NCBI GenBank assembly: GCA_949285915.1
Contig: CASDZW010000002.1
Coordinates: 41,469-105,468, forward strand
Source of the DNA: an uncultured Collinsella sp.
Lineage (GTDB): Bacteria; Actinomycetota; Coriobacteriia; Coriobacteriales; Coriobacteriaceae
Length of the DNA stretch: 64,000 nucleotides
Direction of reading: 5' to 3'
Part shown: one piece after another, positions 50,765 to 59,659 of the stretch
Numbering within the stretch: position 1 is the first letter of the stretch
How the letters are laid out: every line of letters starts with the position of its first letter
Position numbers and translations under genes: made by a program
Notes under the pieces: model-generated
What the model saw: only the letters and a program-made list of their open reading frames with translations
What the model was told of the DNA's origin: nothing
Database searches by the model: none

Positions 50765-53119
50765 CTACTGGTCGTCCTTTGGGTTGAGCGGGTGTGCGTC
50801 GGGCGCGAGCGCCGCGCAGAACTTGGTCATTGCGTCGCGCACCGCCACGACCGCCGGATCATCGGTATGGTCCTCGGGATGGAGCGGCAGGTCGTTTTTG
50901 ATGGCCTCGTAGACGAGGTTGATGTACTCCTTGGCGCCCGAGGACGAGAGATGCGTGCCGTCGCCGTCAAAGAGGTCGTTGCGCCCTGCCGAGTAGCTGT
51001 ACCAATCGATAACGCGCACGTTGGCATAGCGCTCCGCCGCGCGGCCAATGGCGTCGTTGGTCGCCTGGACCCAGGGCTGGGGACTGCGCGTGTTCACGAA
51101 CACGGCAATGCGGTCCTCCCCCACCGTTGCCATGAGGCTGTCGATTGCCTCGTCGGTCACCAGACCATTCGTGCCGAGGGCAAATACGGCGATCTTTCCG
51201 GCAAGGTTTTGCTGGACGTAGCTTGCATAGGACTCCGCACCGGCAGAGAACTGGCGGCTCTTTGCCGCATCGATGTGCCCGTGCGGGAAGGTCGACTCAA
51301 AGTCGGGCACGGCGCGCAGCGACACAGAGTCGCCCACCATGACCACGTCGTAGGAGCCCTCCGGGAACCCGTCCTCCCCCGCAACGACCGCATCGGTGGA
51401 AGGATCTTCCGTCGTGCCCTGATCGGAGGACTCGGTTGCGCCCTCGGTATCACCGGTGGTGTCCGCCGCATCGGTATCCGCCGCGGCGTCCTCCTCGGTG
51501 TTGAGCACCGCCGCGCCCTCGGCAGAGAGTGCCGAGGTGTCCGGCACAAAAGCCAGACCGCCCAAGGCGACGGCAAGCACGAGCGCCAGGGCGCCCGCGC
51601 GCACCGGATAGGCGCGCACGATACCCGCCGGCGTCGCACCCTCGGCACGCACACGGCGCAGGAAGGCACCAAAGACACCCTTGCGGAACGGTGTCTCGAT
51701 AAAGCGGTAGGAGATCTCGGCCGCCGCCACCACAACCAGCGCCTGAATGATGAGCATCCACCACGGGGTCTCGTTGATGTTGGAAACCGGATTCATGAGC
51801 AGAAGCAGCGGGTAGTGCCAAAGATAAATGCTGTACGAGCGCTGGCCGAGCCACACGAGCGGCGGCAGTGAGAGCGCACGGGCGACCATGCCGCCCGGCT
51901 GGACGGCGGCGGCGATGACCATGAGGGTCAGCACGGTGGCGAGCAGCGTGCCGCCCTGGTACTGGAACGCGGTGTATCCGTTGGTGAAGAGCACCATGAG
52001 CACAAGGCCGACGATGCCGATAAGGCCAATCACATCGAGCTGCCAGACCTTGTCGCTCTTAGCCGACCCCGCGCCACCGCGGCGTGAGGGGCGCGATGCG
52101 GCGGCACCGTACGTGCTCGGAGTGGCCGCGTTAAGCGCAGCGAGCTCCTCGGGCGTGAGCGCCTCGGCATCGGCATCGTTTTCCGCAAGCGCCGGGAGGA
52201 AGCGGTCAAGGCCGAGCACGCGCACCAGGCGCGCGGGGCGCATGGACCCCTCGGGAATGAACGCGAGCCAGGCACCCAACAGCAGCGAGAACGCCCGGGT
52301 ATCGGTTCCGTAGTACAGGCGGCTCGGGTCTGCCGCCGGATCATAGAGAAGCGTCATCGCCGCTGCCGAGACGATGGCGAGCACGAGCACAAAGCGGCGC
52401 GCCACGCGGTGACGGGTGCCCACGCGCAGCATCACCAGAAGAATCGGCGGCCAGACGAGGTAGAACTGCTCCTCGATGGCGAGCGACCAGAAGTGCGTGA
52501 GCGGCGAGGGGTCGCCGAGCGCGTTGAAGTACGAGACGTTGTTGAAGATCTGCCACCAGTTGTTGACGAACAAGAGCGACGGGATGATGTCCGGTCGCAT
52601 CTTGGTGAGCATGACGTGGTTGAAGATGGTGCAGAGCACGACGGTGACAACCACGACGGTCACGATGGCGGGCAGCAGGCGACGGATGCGGCGCAGCCAG
52701 AAGCTCTTGAGGTCAATCTTGCCCGACTGGTCAAACTCCGCGATAAGAAGACGCGTGATGAGGTAACCGGACAGAACAAAGAACATCGTCACGCCAAGCA
52801 GGCCGCCCTGTGCCCAAGGCAGATGCAGGTGGTAGAGCACCACTGCGATGACGGCGAGCGTGCGGATGCCGTCGAGGGCGGGGATGTAGCGCATGCGGCG
52901 CGGCGCGGACTCAGGCGCAGCCGCGGCAGGGGCGGAAGAGACAGAAGGACGAACACCGGCGCCGCGGGAAGTAGCGTCCGCACGGCGAGCGGAGCCGCTC
53001 TGGGAGGCAACAGATCTTTGGCCGGCAACAGGACGCCCCGCGCCCGCGCGGCGCTGCGGTGCGCGCGGGGACGTAGACGGGCGACGACGTGAATCGGGTT
53101 GGAAAGAAAAAGGCAACAT
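50765..53119 (-). CDS. OatA-like acyltransferase with C-terminal SGNH domain
   Basis: About 784 residues. After a basic, disordered N-terminus (residues 1-75; RRAGAGRPVAGQRSVA) comes the acyltransferase_3 membrane domain: MRYIPALDGIRTLAVIAVVLYHL, GVTMFFVLSGYLITRLLI, FWLRRIRRLLPA, and THFWSLAIEEQFYLVWP. A further TM segment (AGALALVLAVALGGLAFV) leads to an extracellular SGNH esterase-like domain: VVMVGDSVSLRAVPDFE, IAVFALGTNGLVTDEAID and DGTHLSSSGAKEYINLVYEAI with Asp-His. This is the architecture of peptidoglycan O-acetyltransferase OatA, which confers lysozyme resistance. Start at the ATG at 53119 is uncertain, since no ribosome-binding site is visible. Confidence 0.9.
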   Translation of the reverse strand: MLPFSFQPDSRRRPSTSPRAPQRRAGAGRPVAGQRSVASQSGSARRADATSRGAGVRPSVSSAPAAAAPESAPRRMRYIPALDGIRTLAVIAVVLYHLHLPWAQGGLLGVTMFFVLSGYLITRLLIAEFDQSGKIDLKSFWLRRIRRLLPAIVTVVVVTVVLCTIFNHVMLTKMRPDIIPSLLFVNNWWQIFNNVSYFNALGDPSPLTHFWSLAIEEQFYLVWPPILLVMLRVGTRHRVARRFVLVLAIVSAAAMTLLYDPAADPSRLYYGTDTRAFSLLLGAWLAFIPEGSMRPARLVRVLGLDRFLPALAENDADAEALTPEELAALNAATPSTYGAAASRPSRRGGAGSAKSDKVWQLDVIGLIGIVGLVLMVLFTNGYTAFQYQGGTLLATVLTLMVIAAAVQPGGMVARALSLPPLVWLGQRSYSIYLWHYPLLLLMNPVSNINETPWWMLIIQALVVVAAAEISYRFIETPFRKGVFGAFLRRVRAEGATPAGIVRAYPVRAGALALVLAVALGGLAFVPDTSALSAEGAAVLNTEEDAAADTDAADTTGDTEGATESSDQGTTEDPSTDAVVAGEDGFPEGSYDVVMVGDSVSLRAVPDFESTFPHGHIDAAKSRQFSAGAESYASYVQQNLAGKIAVFALGTNGLVTDEAIDSLMATVGEDRIAVFVNTRSPQPWVQATNDAIGRAAERYANVRVIDWYSYSAGRNDLFDGDGTHLSSSGAKEYINLVYEAIKNDLPLHPEDHTDDPAVVAVRDAMTKFCAALAPDAHPLNPKDDQ

Positions 53120-53261
53120 AGGCGGCAGGTATATCCGTTTCTCAGACTCTACAGCCCACCTACTGTAATACCTGCACCCTGCCTGCGCGACCGAGGACCG
53201 CCCAAACGCACCCGTCTCAATCAAAAGCTCAGGAACAGACCGTACTGGGCTTGCCCTTGTG

Positions 53262-54503
53262 CTAGAACCCCAAGAGCATGAGCGCAAACATAACTACGGT
53301 GAGCACCGTGATGAGGGCGATGGTCGCCCACGTAAGGATGTTCCACACACGCCCGTTGCGATACGTCCCCATGATGATCTTGTCGCTTGCGATAAAGACC
53401 AAAAACACGAGCAGCACCGGCAGCAGCACACCGTTGATGACCTGCGCCGACATCATAATCTCGAAGAGGTTCACGCCGGGCAGAATGACGAGCAGCGCCG
53501 CGCAGATGATGACAGCGGTAATGATGCCGCGGTAGACGGGCGCCTCGTCCCAGCTGCGGTCGGCGCCGCGCTCCCAACCAAAGGCCTCACAGATGGCAGA
53601 CGACGTCACGCCCGGCAGCACGCAGGCGGCAAGAAAACTCGCCGCCACGAGGCCGGCCGCAAAAAGCACCGTCGACCATGGGCCCACGATAGGCTCGAGG
53701 GCGAGCGCCGCGTCAGCGGCATCGGAGACCCCGATGCCCGCCGGGAAGAGCACCGACCCCGTGGTCACGATGATGAACCAGGCAATGGCGCAGGCGAGCA
53801 CCGAGCCCGACACGGTATCGACACGCTGCAGCGGGATATCGGACTCGTCAGCGTTTTTATCAACCACGTTGTTTTGCGCGAGAAAGATCATCCACGGGGC
53901 AATGGTGGTGCCGATGGTGGCAACCAGAAGTGACACGTAGTCGGGGCTGGCCACCAGATGGGGAATCACCGTCGAGGTGGCAACGTCCCCCCAGTTGGGT
54001 CCCACCATAAACGCAGCGACCACGTAGGTCACAAACACGCAGCTCACCGCCAGCAGCACGCGCTCGATGCGCCGGAAGCTCCCCGCCATGGTGAGCAACC
54101 AGATCACAAGGCCCATAAGCGGGACGGAGATGGTTTTGGGCACCCCAAAGAGCGCAAGGCCACTCGCAAGTCCGGCAAACTCAGAGATGGTGACCGCCGT
54201 GTTGGCGATAAGCAGCGCCGCCATGGCAAGGGCGCTTCGGCGGATGCCAAATTTCTCGCGGATGAGGGACGCAAAGCCCTTACCCGTCACGCACCCGCAG
54301 CGCGCCGCCGTCTCCTGCACCACAATGAGCAGCACCGCCATGATGGGCAAGATCCACAGCGTCCGGTAGCCATAGGTGGCGCCGGCGCTTGAGTAGGTGG
54401 CAATGCCACCGGCGTCGTTGCCGGCAAGCGCCGCCAAAAGGCCCGGCCCCATGGCACCGAGCACCGCGGCAAGCGTCAGTTTGTCCGTATGGTCGCGAGC
54501 CAT
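53262..54503 (-). CDS. Nramp-related transporter with Mg2+-type binding site (NRMT-like)
   Basis: 413 residues, about 11 TM segments of the Nramp/LeuT fold. In ordinary MntH the metal is held by DPGN in TM1 and a Met in the MPH motif of TM6. Here TM1 reads GND30-A-G-G33 and TM6 reads GTTI-A202-P-W, so the Asn is Gly and the Met is Ala. The same exchanges (Asp kept, Gly, Ala) define the Nramp-related Mg2+ transporters characterised from Eggerthella lenta, so Mg2+ or Mn2+ rather than Fe2+ is the likely substrate. The gene directly follows the MgtE/CBS-type gene (20-nt gap to the ATG at 54503; a GTG at 54512 is possible). Confidence 0.85.
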   Translation of the reverse strand: MARDHTDKLTLAAVLGAMGPGLLAALAGNDAGGIATYSSAGATYGYRTLWILPIMAVLLIVVQETAARCGCVTGKGFASLIREKFGIRRSALAMAALLIANTAVTISEFAGLASGLALFGVPKTISVPLMGLVIWLLTMAGSFRRIERVLLAVSCVFVTYVVAAFMVGPNWGDVATSTVIPHLVASPDYVSLLVATIGTTIAPWMIFLAQNNVVDKNADESDIPLQRVDTVSGSVLACAIAWFIIVTTGSVLFPAGIGVSDAADAALALEPIVGPWSTVLFAAGLVAASFLAACVLPGVTSSAICEAFGWERGADRSWDEAPVYRGIITAVIICAALLVILPGVNLFEIMMSAQVINGVLLPVLLVFLVFIASDKIIMGTYRNGRVWNILTWATIALITVLTVVMFALMLLGF

Positions 54504-54523
54504 CGCACACACCAGCCGATCAG

Positions 54524-56374
54524 CTACGCCACAACCGCGAGCGTCGCCGCAACGGAGGCGGCGCTATAAAGAGCACAAGCGACGAGCATCGCCGTAACGG
54601 ACAGGGCGTTTCCGGAGGTGTTGCGATCGTGCTCATCGCGCCAGAAGAGGATGGCCAGATACGCCACCGACGTGGCGCAGCTCAAGAATGCCACCAGCGC
54701 CGCGCAGGCAAAGCACGAACTGAGGAGCTCATCTATGACCGAGGCGGCGGCGCCATCGGGATACGCCGCGCCGATGACGAGCTGGCCGCAAAGATAGATG
54801 ACCGCGCCAAGCACAAGGCCCACAAACGCCGTCTGGACAAAGAAGCCGAGGTAGGGCTTGCCCCCGTCCTCCGGCTCGCTGTACTCGAGGTAGTAGTTCT
54901 TCACAAAAGCGACCGCGCGGTTGGCGGCGAGCAGCACCACGGGCATGACGCACATGGGGTAGATGAAGAGCTCCGGCGCCCCACCGAGCGCGCCGAGCAC
55001 GCTCGCGACGATACCCGAGGCCACCGCCCAGACAAGCAGCCAGTACTGGCGGTGCGCAAACCAGCCAAAGACGTGCACGGGCTCTCCCGAACCGCCCTCG
55101 GTCGCACCCACGCCGGCAATCTGCAGGTCCTCCTCGTGCTCCTCGGCAATGACGTCGAGGGCGTCGTCGACGGTGACGATGCCCAGGATGTGGCGGGCGT
55201 CGTCGCAGACCGGGATCGCCGCGAGGTTGTATTTGGTCATCTCGTCGGCAACGTCTTCCTGGTCGAGGTCAGGGGCAACCCAGACCACGTCGCGATACGA
55301 GAGGTCAGAGAGCCGCGCGTCCGCCTCGGCAACGATGAGCGCGCGCAGGCTGAGCACGCCCGTGAGCGCGCCTGCGGGGTCCAGCGTATAAACGTAGTAG
55401 ATGCTCTCAAAGTCCTCGTCGAGCGCTCGGATGGCCTCGATGGCGTCGGCCACCGTAGCGGTTGCGGGAAGGGCTACGAACTCGGAGGTCATGATACGAC
55501 CGGCCGTGTCCTCCTCATACCCCAGAAGGGTACGAATCGCCTTCTCCTCTTTGACGCCCATGAGGCGCAGGAGCTTCTCGGCCTTCTCGTAATCGAGCTC
55601 CTCAATGAGCGCGGCGGCGTCGTCCGGATCCATGAGGGCGAGCATGCTGGATGCGTCGCGGTCGCTCATGCCCTCGAGGACCTCCGCCGCAAGGTCGTCG
55701 TCATCAATCTCGCCGATGGCCTCGGCCGCCTGCGCCGTATCGAGCTGGTTGAAAACCTGGGCGCGCAGGCGCGGGTCGAGTTGCTCGATAATATCGGCGA
55801 TGTCGGCAGGATGGAGCTCGTCTAAGGTCTTGTGCGAGACCGAGAGCTTGATGTCGCGCGTGGAGCGGTCAAGCAGGTCCATATAGGACCACGCGATGAT
55901 CTCCTCTTTTAAGGGGCGCCCTAGGCACTTGGCGAGCGTGGTGACGATACGCTCGCACGCCGGATGGAGCGAACGCAGAAGGCCGCGGGCGCCCACCTCG
56001 GCGCCCAGCAGACGCAGCTGGTTCTCGCCGGTGGCGGAGAGCTTGATGTCGTTCACGCGCACGACCTTCATGCCCTGCGTGTCGACGATCTGCTTGTTCA
56101 GGATATCGCGGGCAAGCAGCACCTCGTCGGGCTGCAGGTACGAGAAGCGCACATCGGTGCTCACCGCTTTGAGGTAAACGCCGGTCTCGTCGATATGGTC
56201 GACGTATTTGCGCCAGCTGATCATAAAGGGCGTCTTGCCCGGCCCTTGGAACGCAAGCGAGGTGACATGGGGAAAGACCTCGCCGGTGGCGATGCCCAAA
56301 TCGTTAACGACACCGAGCTTCTCCCCCGCCACATCGACGACGGGGAGCTTGAGCATCTCGGATAAATAGTTCAT
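54524..56374 (-). CDS. MgtE-regulatory-domain protein with PRC barrels, CBS pair and a divergent membrane domain
   Basis: 616 residues. Order: two PRC-barrel-like domains (1-80; 85-165), MgtE_N helical superhelix (about 180-285; HPADIADIIEQLDPRLRAQVFNQL, DPDDAAALIEEL), two CBS domains (about 290-345, 355-412; DTAGRIMTSEFVALPATATVADAI and IPVCDDARHILGIVTVDDALDVI), and about five TM helices (445-616). MgtE_N and CBS form the Mg2+-sensing gate of MgtE channels. The membrane part, however, lacks the GGNxGxQ-type core of MgtE. AAGGAGCGC precedes the ATG. Cotranscribed with the Nramp-related gene, so it probably senses Mg2+ for, or works with, that transporter. Confidence 0.85.
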   Translation of the reverse strand: MNYLSEMLKLPVVDVAGEKLGVVNDLGIATGEVFPHVTSLAFQGPGKTPFMISWRKYVDHIDETGVYLKAVSTDVRFSYLQPDEVLLARDILNKQIVDTQGMKVVRVNDIKLSATGENQLRLLGAEVGARGLLRSLHPACERIVTTLAKCLGRPLKEEIIAWSYMDLLDRSTRDIKLSVSHKTLDELHPADIADIIEQLDPRLRAQVFNQLDTAQAAEAIGEIDDDDLAAEVLEGMSDRDASSMLALMDPDDAAALIEELDYEKAEKLLRLMGVKEEKAIRTLLGYEEDTAGRIMTSEFVALPATATVADAIEAIRALDEDFESIYYVYTLDPAGALTGVLSLRALIVAEADARLSDLSYRDVVWVAPDLDQEDVADEMTKYNLAAIPVCDDARHILGIVTVDDALDVIAEEHEEDLQIAGVGATEGGSGEPVHVFGWFAHRQYWLLVWAVASGIVASVLGALGGAPELFIYPMCVMPVVLLAANRAVAFVKNYYLEYSEPEDGGKPYLGFFVQTAFVGLVLGAVIYLCGQLVIGAAYPDGAAASVIDELLSSCFACAALVAFLSCATSVAYLAILFWRDEHDRNTSGNALSVTAMLVACALYSAASVAATLAVVA

Positions 56375-56640
56375 TAGCGCTCCTTCACGGCAAATCTCCC
56401 GAGCACCGCAAGCACCGGGACGCGGGGCCAGGCCCCGCCCATATGAGACGCGCAGCGACGGGCCGGCACAACAGACCCTCGTGCGGGTAGGCACCCCGTG
56501 CGCGCGCCGAAGAAGCACTCGCAGGGGTTACCGACTATGAGGTCGAGGTTTGGATTTCACCGTAGCCCTTTCTTGTAACCCTATAGAGACAGCCTTGTCA
56601 CTATAGCACGAACGAGGCACCCGCACGTGCGGAGCGCCCC
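56375..56640 (-). promoter_or_regulatory. Long leader of the Mg2+ transporter operon, possibly structured RNA
   Basis: About 265 bp without a gene. On the minus strand, GGGTTAC (56581-56575) pairs with GTAACCC (56531-56525), enclosing a 43-nt segment with AAAGGGCTACGGTGAAATCC; nearer the gene, GCGGGG/CCCCGC (56438-56433 with 56427-56422) forms a compact hairpin. CTATAG occurs twice upstream (56582-56606 zone). The leader is too long for a plain ribosome-binding site and may be a regulatory RNA, but it does not show the conserved M-box blocks. Confidence 0.4.
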
Positions 56641-56677
56641 GTTCGGCCTTGAACAGATTGCTGACGAGCCCGGAGTG

Positions 56678-58045
56678 CTACACCTCGGGCATGACCGCGC
56701 CCTCGGGCAGCGACACGGTGCCCTTAATAACTTCCTCGGGCACGCGTCCGTCAAGACGCATGAGCTCGCTCACGGTAACCAGCGTGTAGCCGCGCTCGCG
56801 CAGCCCGTCGATAATGCCAGGCAGAGCCTCGATATCTTGCTCGCGGTTACCGCCGCCGTCGTGCATGAGGACGATGGAGCCGTTGCGCGCGCCGTTCAGC
56901 ACCGCACTGGTGATGGCCGCAGCACCCGGGCGCTCCCAGTCGAGCGTGTCGATGTTCCAGAGGACGTTCGTCGAGATGATGTCGCCCGCACGCGCCCACT
57001 CCACCTCGGTAAACGCACCATAGGGGGCACGCATCATCTGCGGGCGCACGCCAGACGCCTGCTCGAGGGCGTCGGCGGCCGAGGTAATCTCCTGGCGAAG
57101 CGCATCGCGGTCAAGCGTGGGGAGGTTCTGGTGCGCGTTAGTGTGACTGGCGAGCTCGCAGCCCGCATCCACAATCGCACGGCACCCGTCCTGGTTGCCG
57201 CTCGCCTGGCTTCCCAAGTTAAAGAAGGTCGCCACCGCGTTCTTCTCCTTGAGGATGCGCAGGATCTCGGGCGTGTATTTGCTCGGGCCGTCGTCAAAGG
57301 TAAGCGCAATGTAGGGGCCGCCCGCGGGCTCCAGATTGATGGAGCTCACAATCATATCGGTCGCAGGCTCGACAACTTCCACGTCGACGGTCTCGCCCGA
57401 GCGCTCGCCCCGGCGCACCGTCTTTTTGCCCGCCTTGCCCCATTGCGAGACAAACTGCACCGCGCCGCCCCGTTCCTTTTGAACACCCGGGGCAAGCGGC
57501 GCCTCTTCCTCATGGCTCGGCTCCTCGATGTCGGTCCCGTTTCCCACGGCAACCTCGTCACCGTCCTTAAGAAGCGTTCCGGCAAAATCCTGCTCGGCAA
57601 CGTTCTCGCCGTTGTAGGTTACGGTGCAGAGCACACCGCCCTGCTCGTCGATGACATTGCCCGTGATGGAAAGAAGGCGTCCGGGTTGCACGCCAAAGTA
57701 CTCGTTATCGGCAAGCAGATTGGCAAGCGGCGTGTTGATGCGTGCGGTCATATCCTGGCCGTTCACGGTCAGCTTGATATCGCGCAAGAAGAAATACCAG
57801 CCGCCAATGCCTGCTCCCAAAAGCAGTACGACAAAGAGCGCAACCACGGCAATCGCCGCAGAGCCGCCGCGGCGCGGCGGGCGGGCAGAAGACGGTCGCG
57901 ACGTGGGGCGGCGGGTCTCCTTGATGGTGGAGTAGGTGGTCTGTGGCCGGTATGTCGGCGCGACAGCACTGCCCGCCCCATGACGGCGCTTGCCGTAATG
58001 GAGGTTTGTCGCCTTACCGATTTCTACATGGTCCCTATGGGACAT
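56678..58045 (-). CDS. Polysaccharide deacetylase, membrane-anchored, intact active site
   Basis: 455 residues. Basic cytoplasmic N-terminus (to about 60), TM helix IAVVALFVVLLLGAGIGGWYFFL, a small DUF348-like beta region (IKLTVNGQDMTARINTPLANLL), and a NodB domain from about 245. Catalytic set complete: T-F-D251-D252-G-P, SH301TNAH305, RAPYGAF, NIDTLDW and LMH395DGGG. Deacetylates N-acetyl groups of peptidoglycan or other cell-surface glycan, outside the membrane. Start at the ATG at 58045 with GGAAGGTGG. It lies downstream of its paralogue (gap 145 nt) on the same strand. Confidence 0.93.
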   Translation of the reverse strand: MSHRDHVEIGKATNLHYGKRRHGAGSAVAPTYRPQTTYSTIKETRRPTSRPSSARPPRRGGSAAIAVVALFVVLLLGAGIGGWYFFLRDIKLTVNGQDMTARINTPLANLLADNEYFGVQPGRLLSITGNVIDEQGGVLCTVTYNGENVAEQDFAGTLLKDGDEVAVGNGTDIEEPSHEEEAPLAPGVQKERGGAVQFVSQWGKAGKKTVRRGERSGETVDVEVVEPATDMIVSSINLEPAGGPYIALTFDDGPSKYTPEILRILKEKNAVATFFNLGSQASGNQDGCRAIVDAGCELASHTNAHQNLPTLDRDALRQEITSAADALEQASGVRPQMMRAPYGAFTEVEWARAGDIISTNVLWNIDTLDWERPGAAAITSAVLNGARNGSIVLMHDGGGNREQDIEALPGIIDGLRERGYTLVTVSELMRLDGRVPEEVIKGTVSLPEGAVMPEV

Positions 58046-58190
58046 GAAATCCACCTTCCCCGGCAATCCAGTGACAGAGAGCTGCGCTCAGCGTAGTTGT
58101 TTGCCCAGCTCACCGCAAGTGACTCAATCGTGAGTTGCCCCCCCTATCAATCATACGTTGTTCCTCTGGGCGGGCTTGTGCGCAACCCCG

Positions 58191-59573
58191 CTAATCCTCT
58201 TCTTCGGGGATAACCGGAAGCGATGCTCCTTCGGGCATACCCACCTTGGTAAGGTCAACCTCTTCCCGCAGATCGGCGTCGCTCTTGATGAGCTCGGAGA
58301 GCGTAACGAGCGTATAGCCCTCCTCCTGCAGACGATCGATAATCTGAGGAAGCGCCTCGAGCGTCTGCTCGCCGGTTGCATCGCCGTCGGTCAGAAGGAC
58401 GATGCTGCCCGCCCGAACGGAGCCCACCACCGTGTCTGTGACCTCGTCGGCACCTGGGACAAGCCAATCGCCCGAGTCGACGTTCCACGAAACCACGGCG
58501 CTCACCAAATCCATCGCCTGCGTCCAGTTCTCGAGGCTGAAGGAGGCGTACGGCGCGCGCAGAACCGTCGGGCGCACGCCGGAGGCGGCCTCAATCGCAT
58601 CGGCACCGCGCTCGATCTGAAAGCGGACCTCATCTGCGGAAAGACCGGTGAGGTCGGTGTCGCTATAGGTGTTCGAGCCTATCTCGCAACCCGCATCCGC
58701 AATGGCGCGCGCGGCAGCCGGGTTCGCCTCCGCCGCATCACCCTGCAAGAAGAACGTCGCCTTGACACCCTTCTCAGTAAGGATGGAAAGAATCTGCTCG
58801 GTATAGGAGCTCGGGCCCTCGTCAAAGGTAAGGGCGACGAGCTTCTCGCTGTCCTCGGTAAAGACCGAGGCCTGGGCAATCTCGCAGTTGACGACCTCTT
58901 GCACGATACCGCGATCGGCCGTGATGCCCGAGACCTTGCCTGTCCAAATCTCGGAGCGACCGGGCCGGCCCCACGTCTTCACGTACTGGATGGCGCCGGT
59001 GCCGTCGATAGTGACCGTGGGCATGATATCGGTTGCCTGGACGTCGTGCTCCTCATACACGTCGGCGCCGTCGTCGACGGTAAGCTCTTCGCCGCCGGTG
59101 AGCTTTGTCGTCTCATAGGCGTCGGCCGGGACTTCCTCCCCATTCAGCGTGACGGTATAGCGCGCACCCGCCCCGCGCTCGAGCACGGAGTCGTCAACGG
59201 CCAAAAGATTGCCGGAATCGTATTCCTCGGCAAGACCGTTGTCCTCGATAAACTGCGCGATTGTCGAGTTGATGCGCGCGCTCGCGGGCTCACCGTTATA
59301 GGTGATGTCCACCGAGCGGTTGAGGTACCAGATGACAGTCGCTAAAAAGAACAGGAAGGCGCAGCCAATCGCCAGGTAGGCGTAGGGCTTGCGTGTGTTG
59401 GGACCGCTCGCGCGAAAACCGCTCCGGCGCCTACCGAAGCCCTGAGAATGGTTGAGGTACGTGGCACCCGGGCGGCGACGCGCACGCGCGCGCCCCTGCG
59501 GTAGCTGATAGCCCCTTTTGCCCGTGCGCATCGTCGGGCGGGGCGATGAGTAGGAGGTTCTACGTTTAGGCAA
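58191..59573 (-). CDS. Polysaccharide-deacetylase-like protein with degenerate active site
   Basis: 460 residues from a TTG at 59573 with GGAGGAG upstream. Same layout as its neighbour (56678-58045): basic N-terminus, one TM helix (AIGCAFLFFLATVIWYL), beta region, NodB domain. It aligns without gaps from 251 to 395, but the metal and catalytic residues are replaced: D252 to Glu (TFDEGP), H301 to Asn and H305 to Asp (SNTYSD), H395 to Thr (LLTDGD). D251 and the RAPY motif remain. It should not bind the usual zinc, so it is probably a glycan-binding or regulatory partner rather than an enzyme. Confidence 0.9.
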   Translation of the reverse strand: MPKRRTSYSSPRPTMRTGKRGYQLPQGRARARRRPGATYLNHSQGFGRRRSGFRASGPNTRKPYAYLAIGCAFLFFLATVIWYLNRSVDITYNGEPASARINSTIAQFIEDNGLAEEYDSGNLLAVDDSVLERGAGARYTVTLNGEEVPADAYETTKLTGGEELTVDDGADVYEEHDVQATDIMPTVTIDGTGAIQYVKTWGRPGRSEIWTGKVSGITADRGIVQEVVNCEIAQASVFTEDSEKLVALTFDEGPSSYTEQILSILTEKGVKATFFLQGDAAEANPAAARAIADAGCEIGSNTYSDTDLTGLSADEVRFQIERGADAIEAASGVRPTVLRAPYASFSLENWTQAMDLVSAVVSWNVDSGDWLVPGADEVTDTVVGSVRAGSIVLLTDGDATGEQTLEALPQIIDRLQEEGYTLVTLSELIKSDADLREEVDLTKVGMPEGASLPVIPEEED

Positions 59574-59659
59574 TGGTTCTCCTCCTCGCCATGGGGACGG
59601 GACCCCGTATGTGTGAGGCAAGCGCGCGACGCCGCGTCCCGTCGTCGGCGCCGTGAGCG

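Noticed and set aside
56500..56581. FMN or cobalamin riboswitch-like words (GGTGAAATCC) in the leader
   Set aside because: Only a short fragment matches; the remaining conserved blocks and order are absent.
56375..56640. M-box (ykoK) Mg2+ riboswitch
   Set aside because: Conserved M-box words are not found in the minus-strand leader, although the genes would fit.
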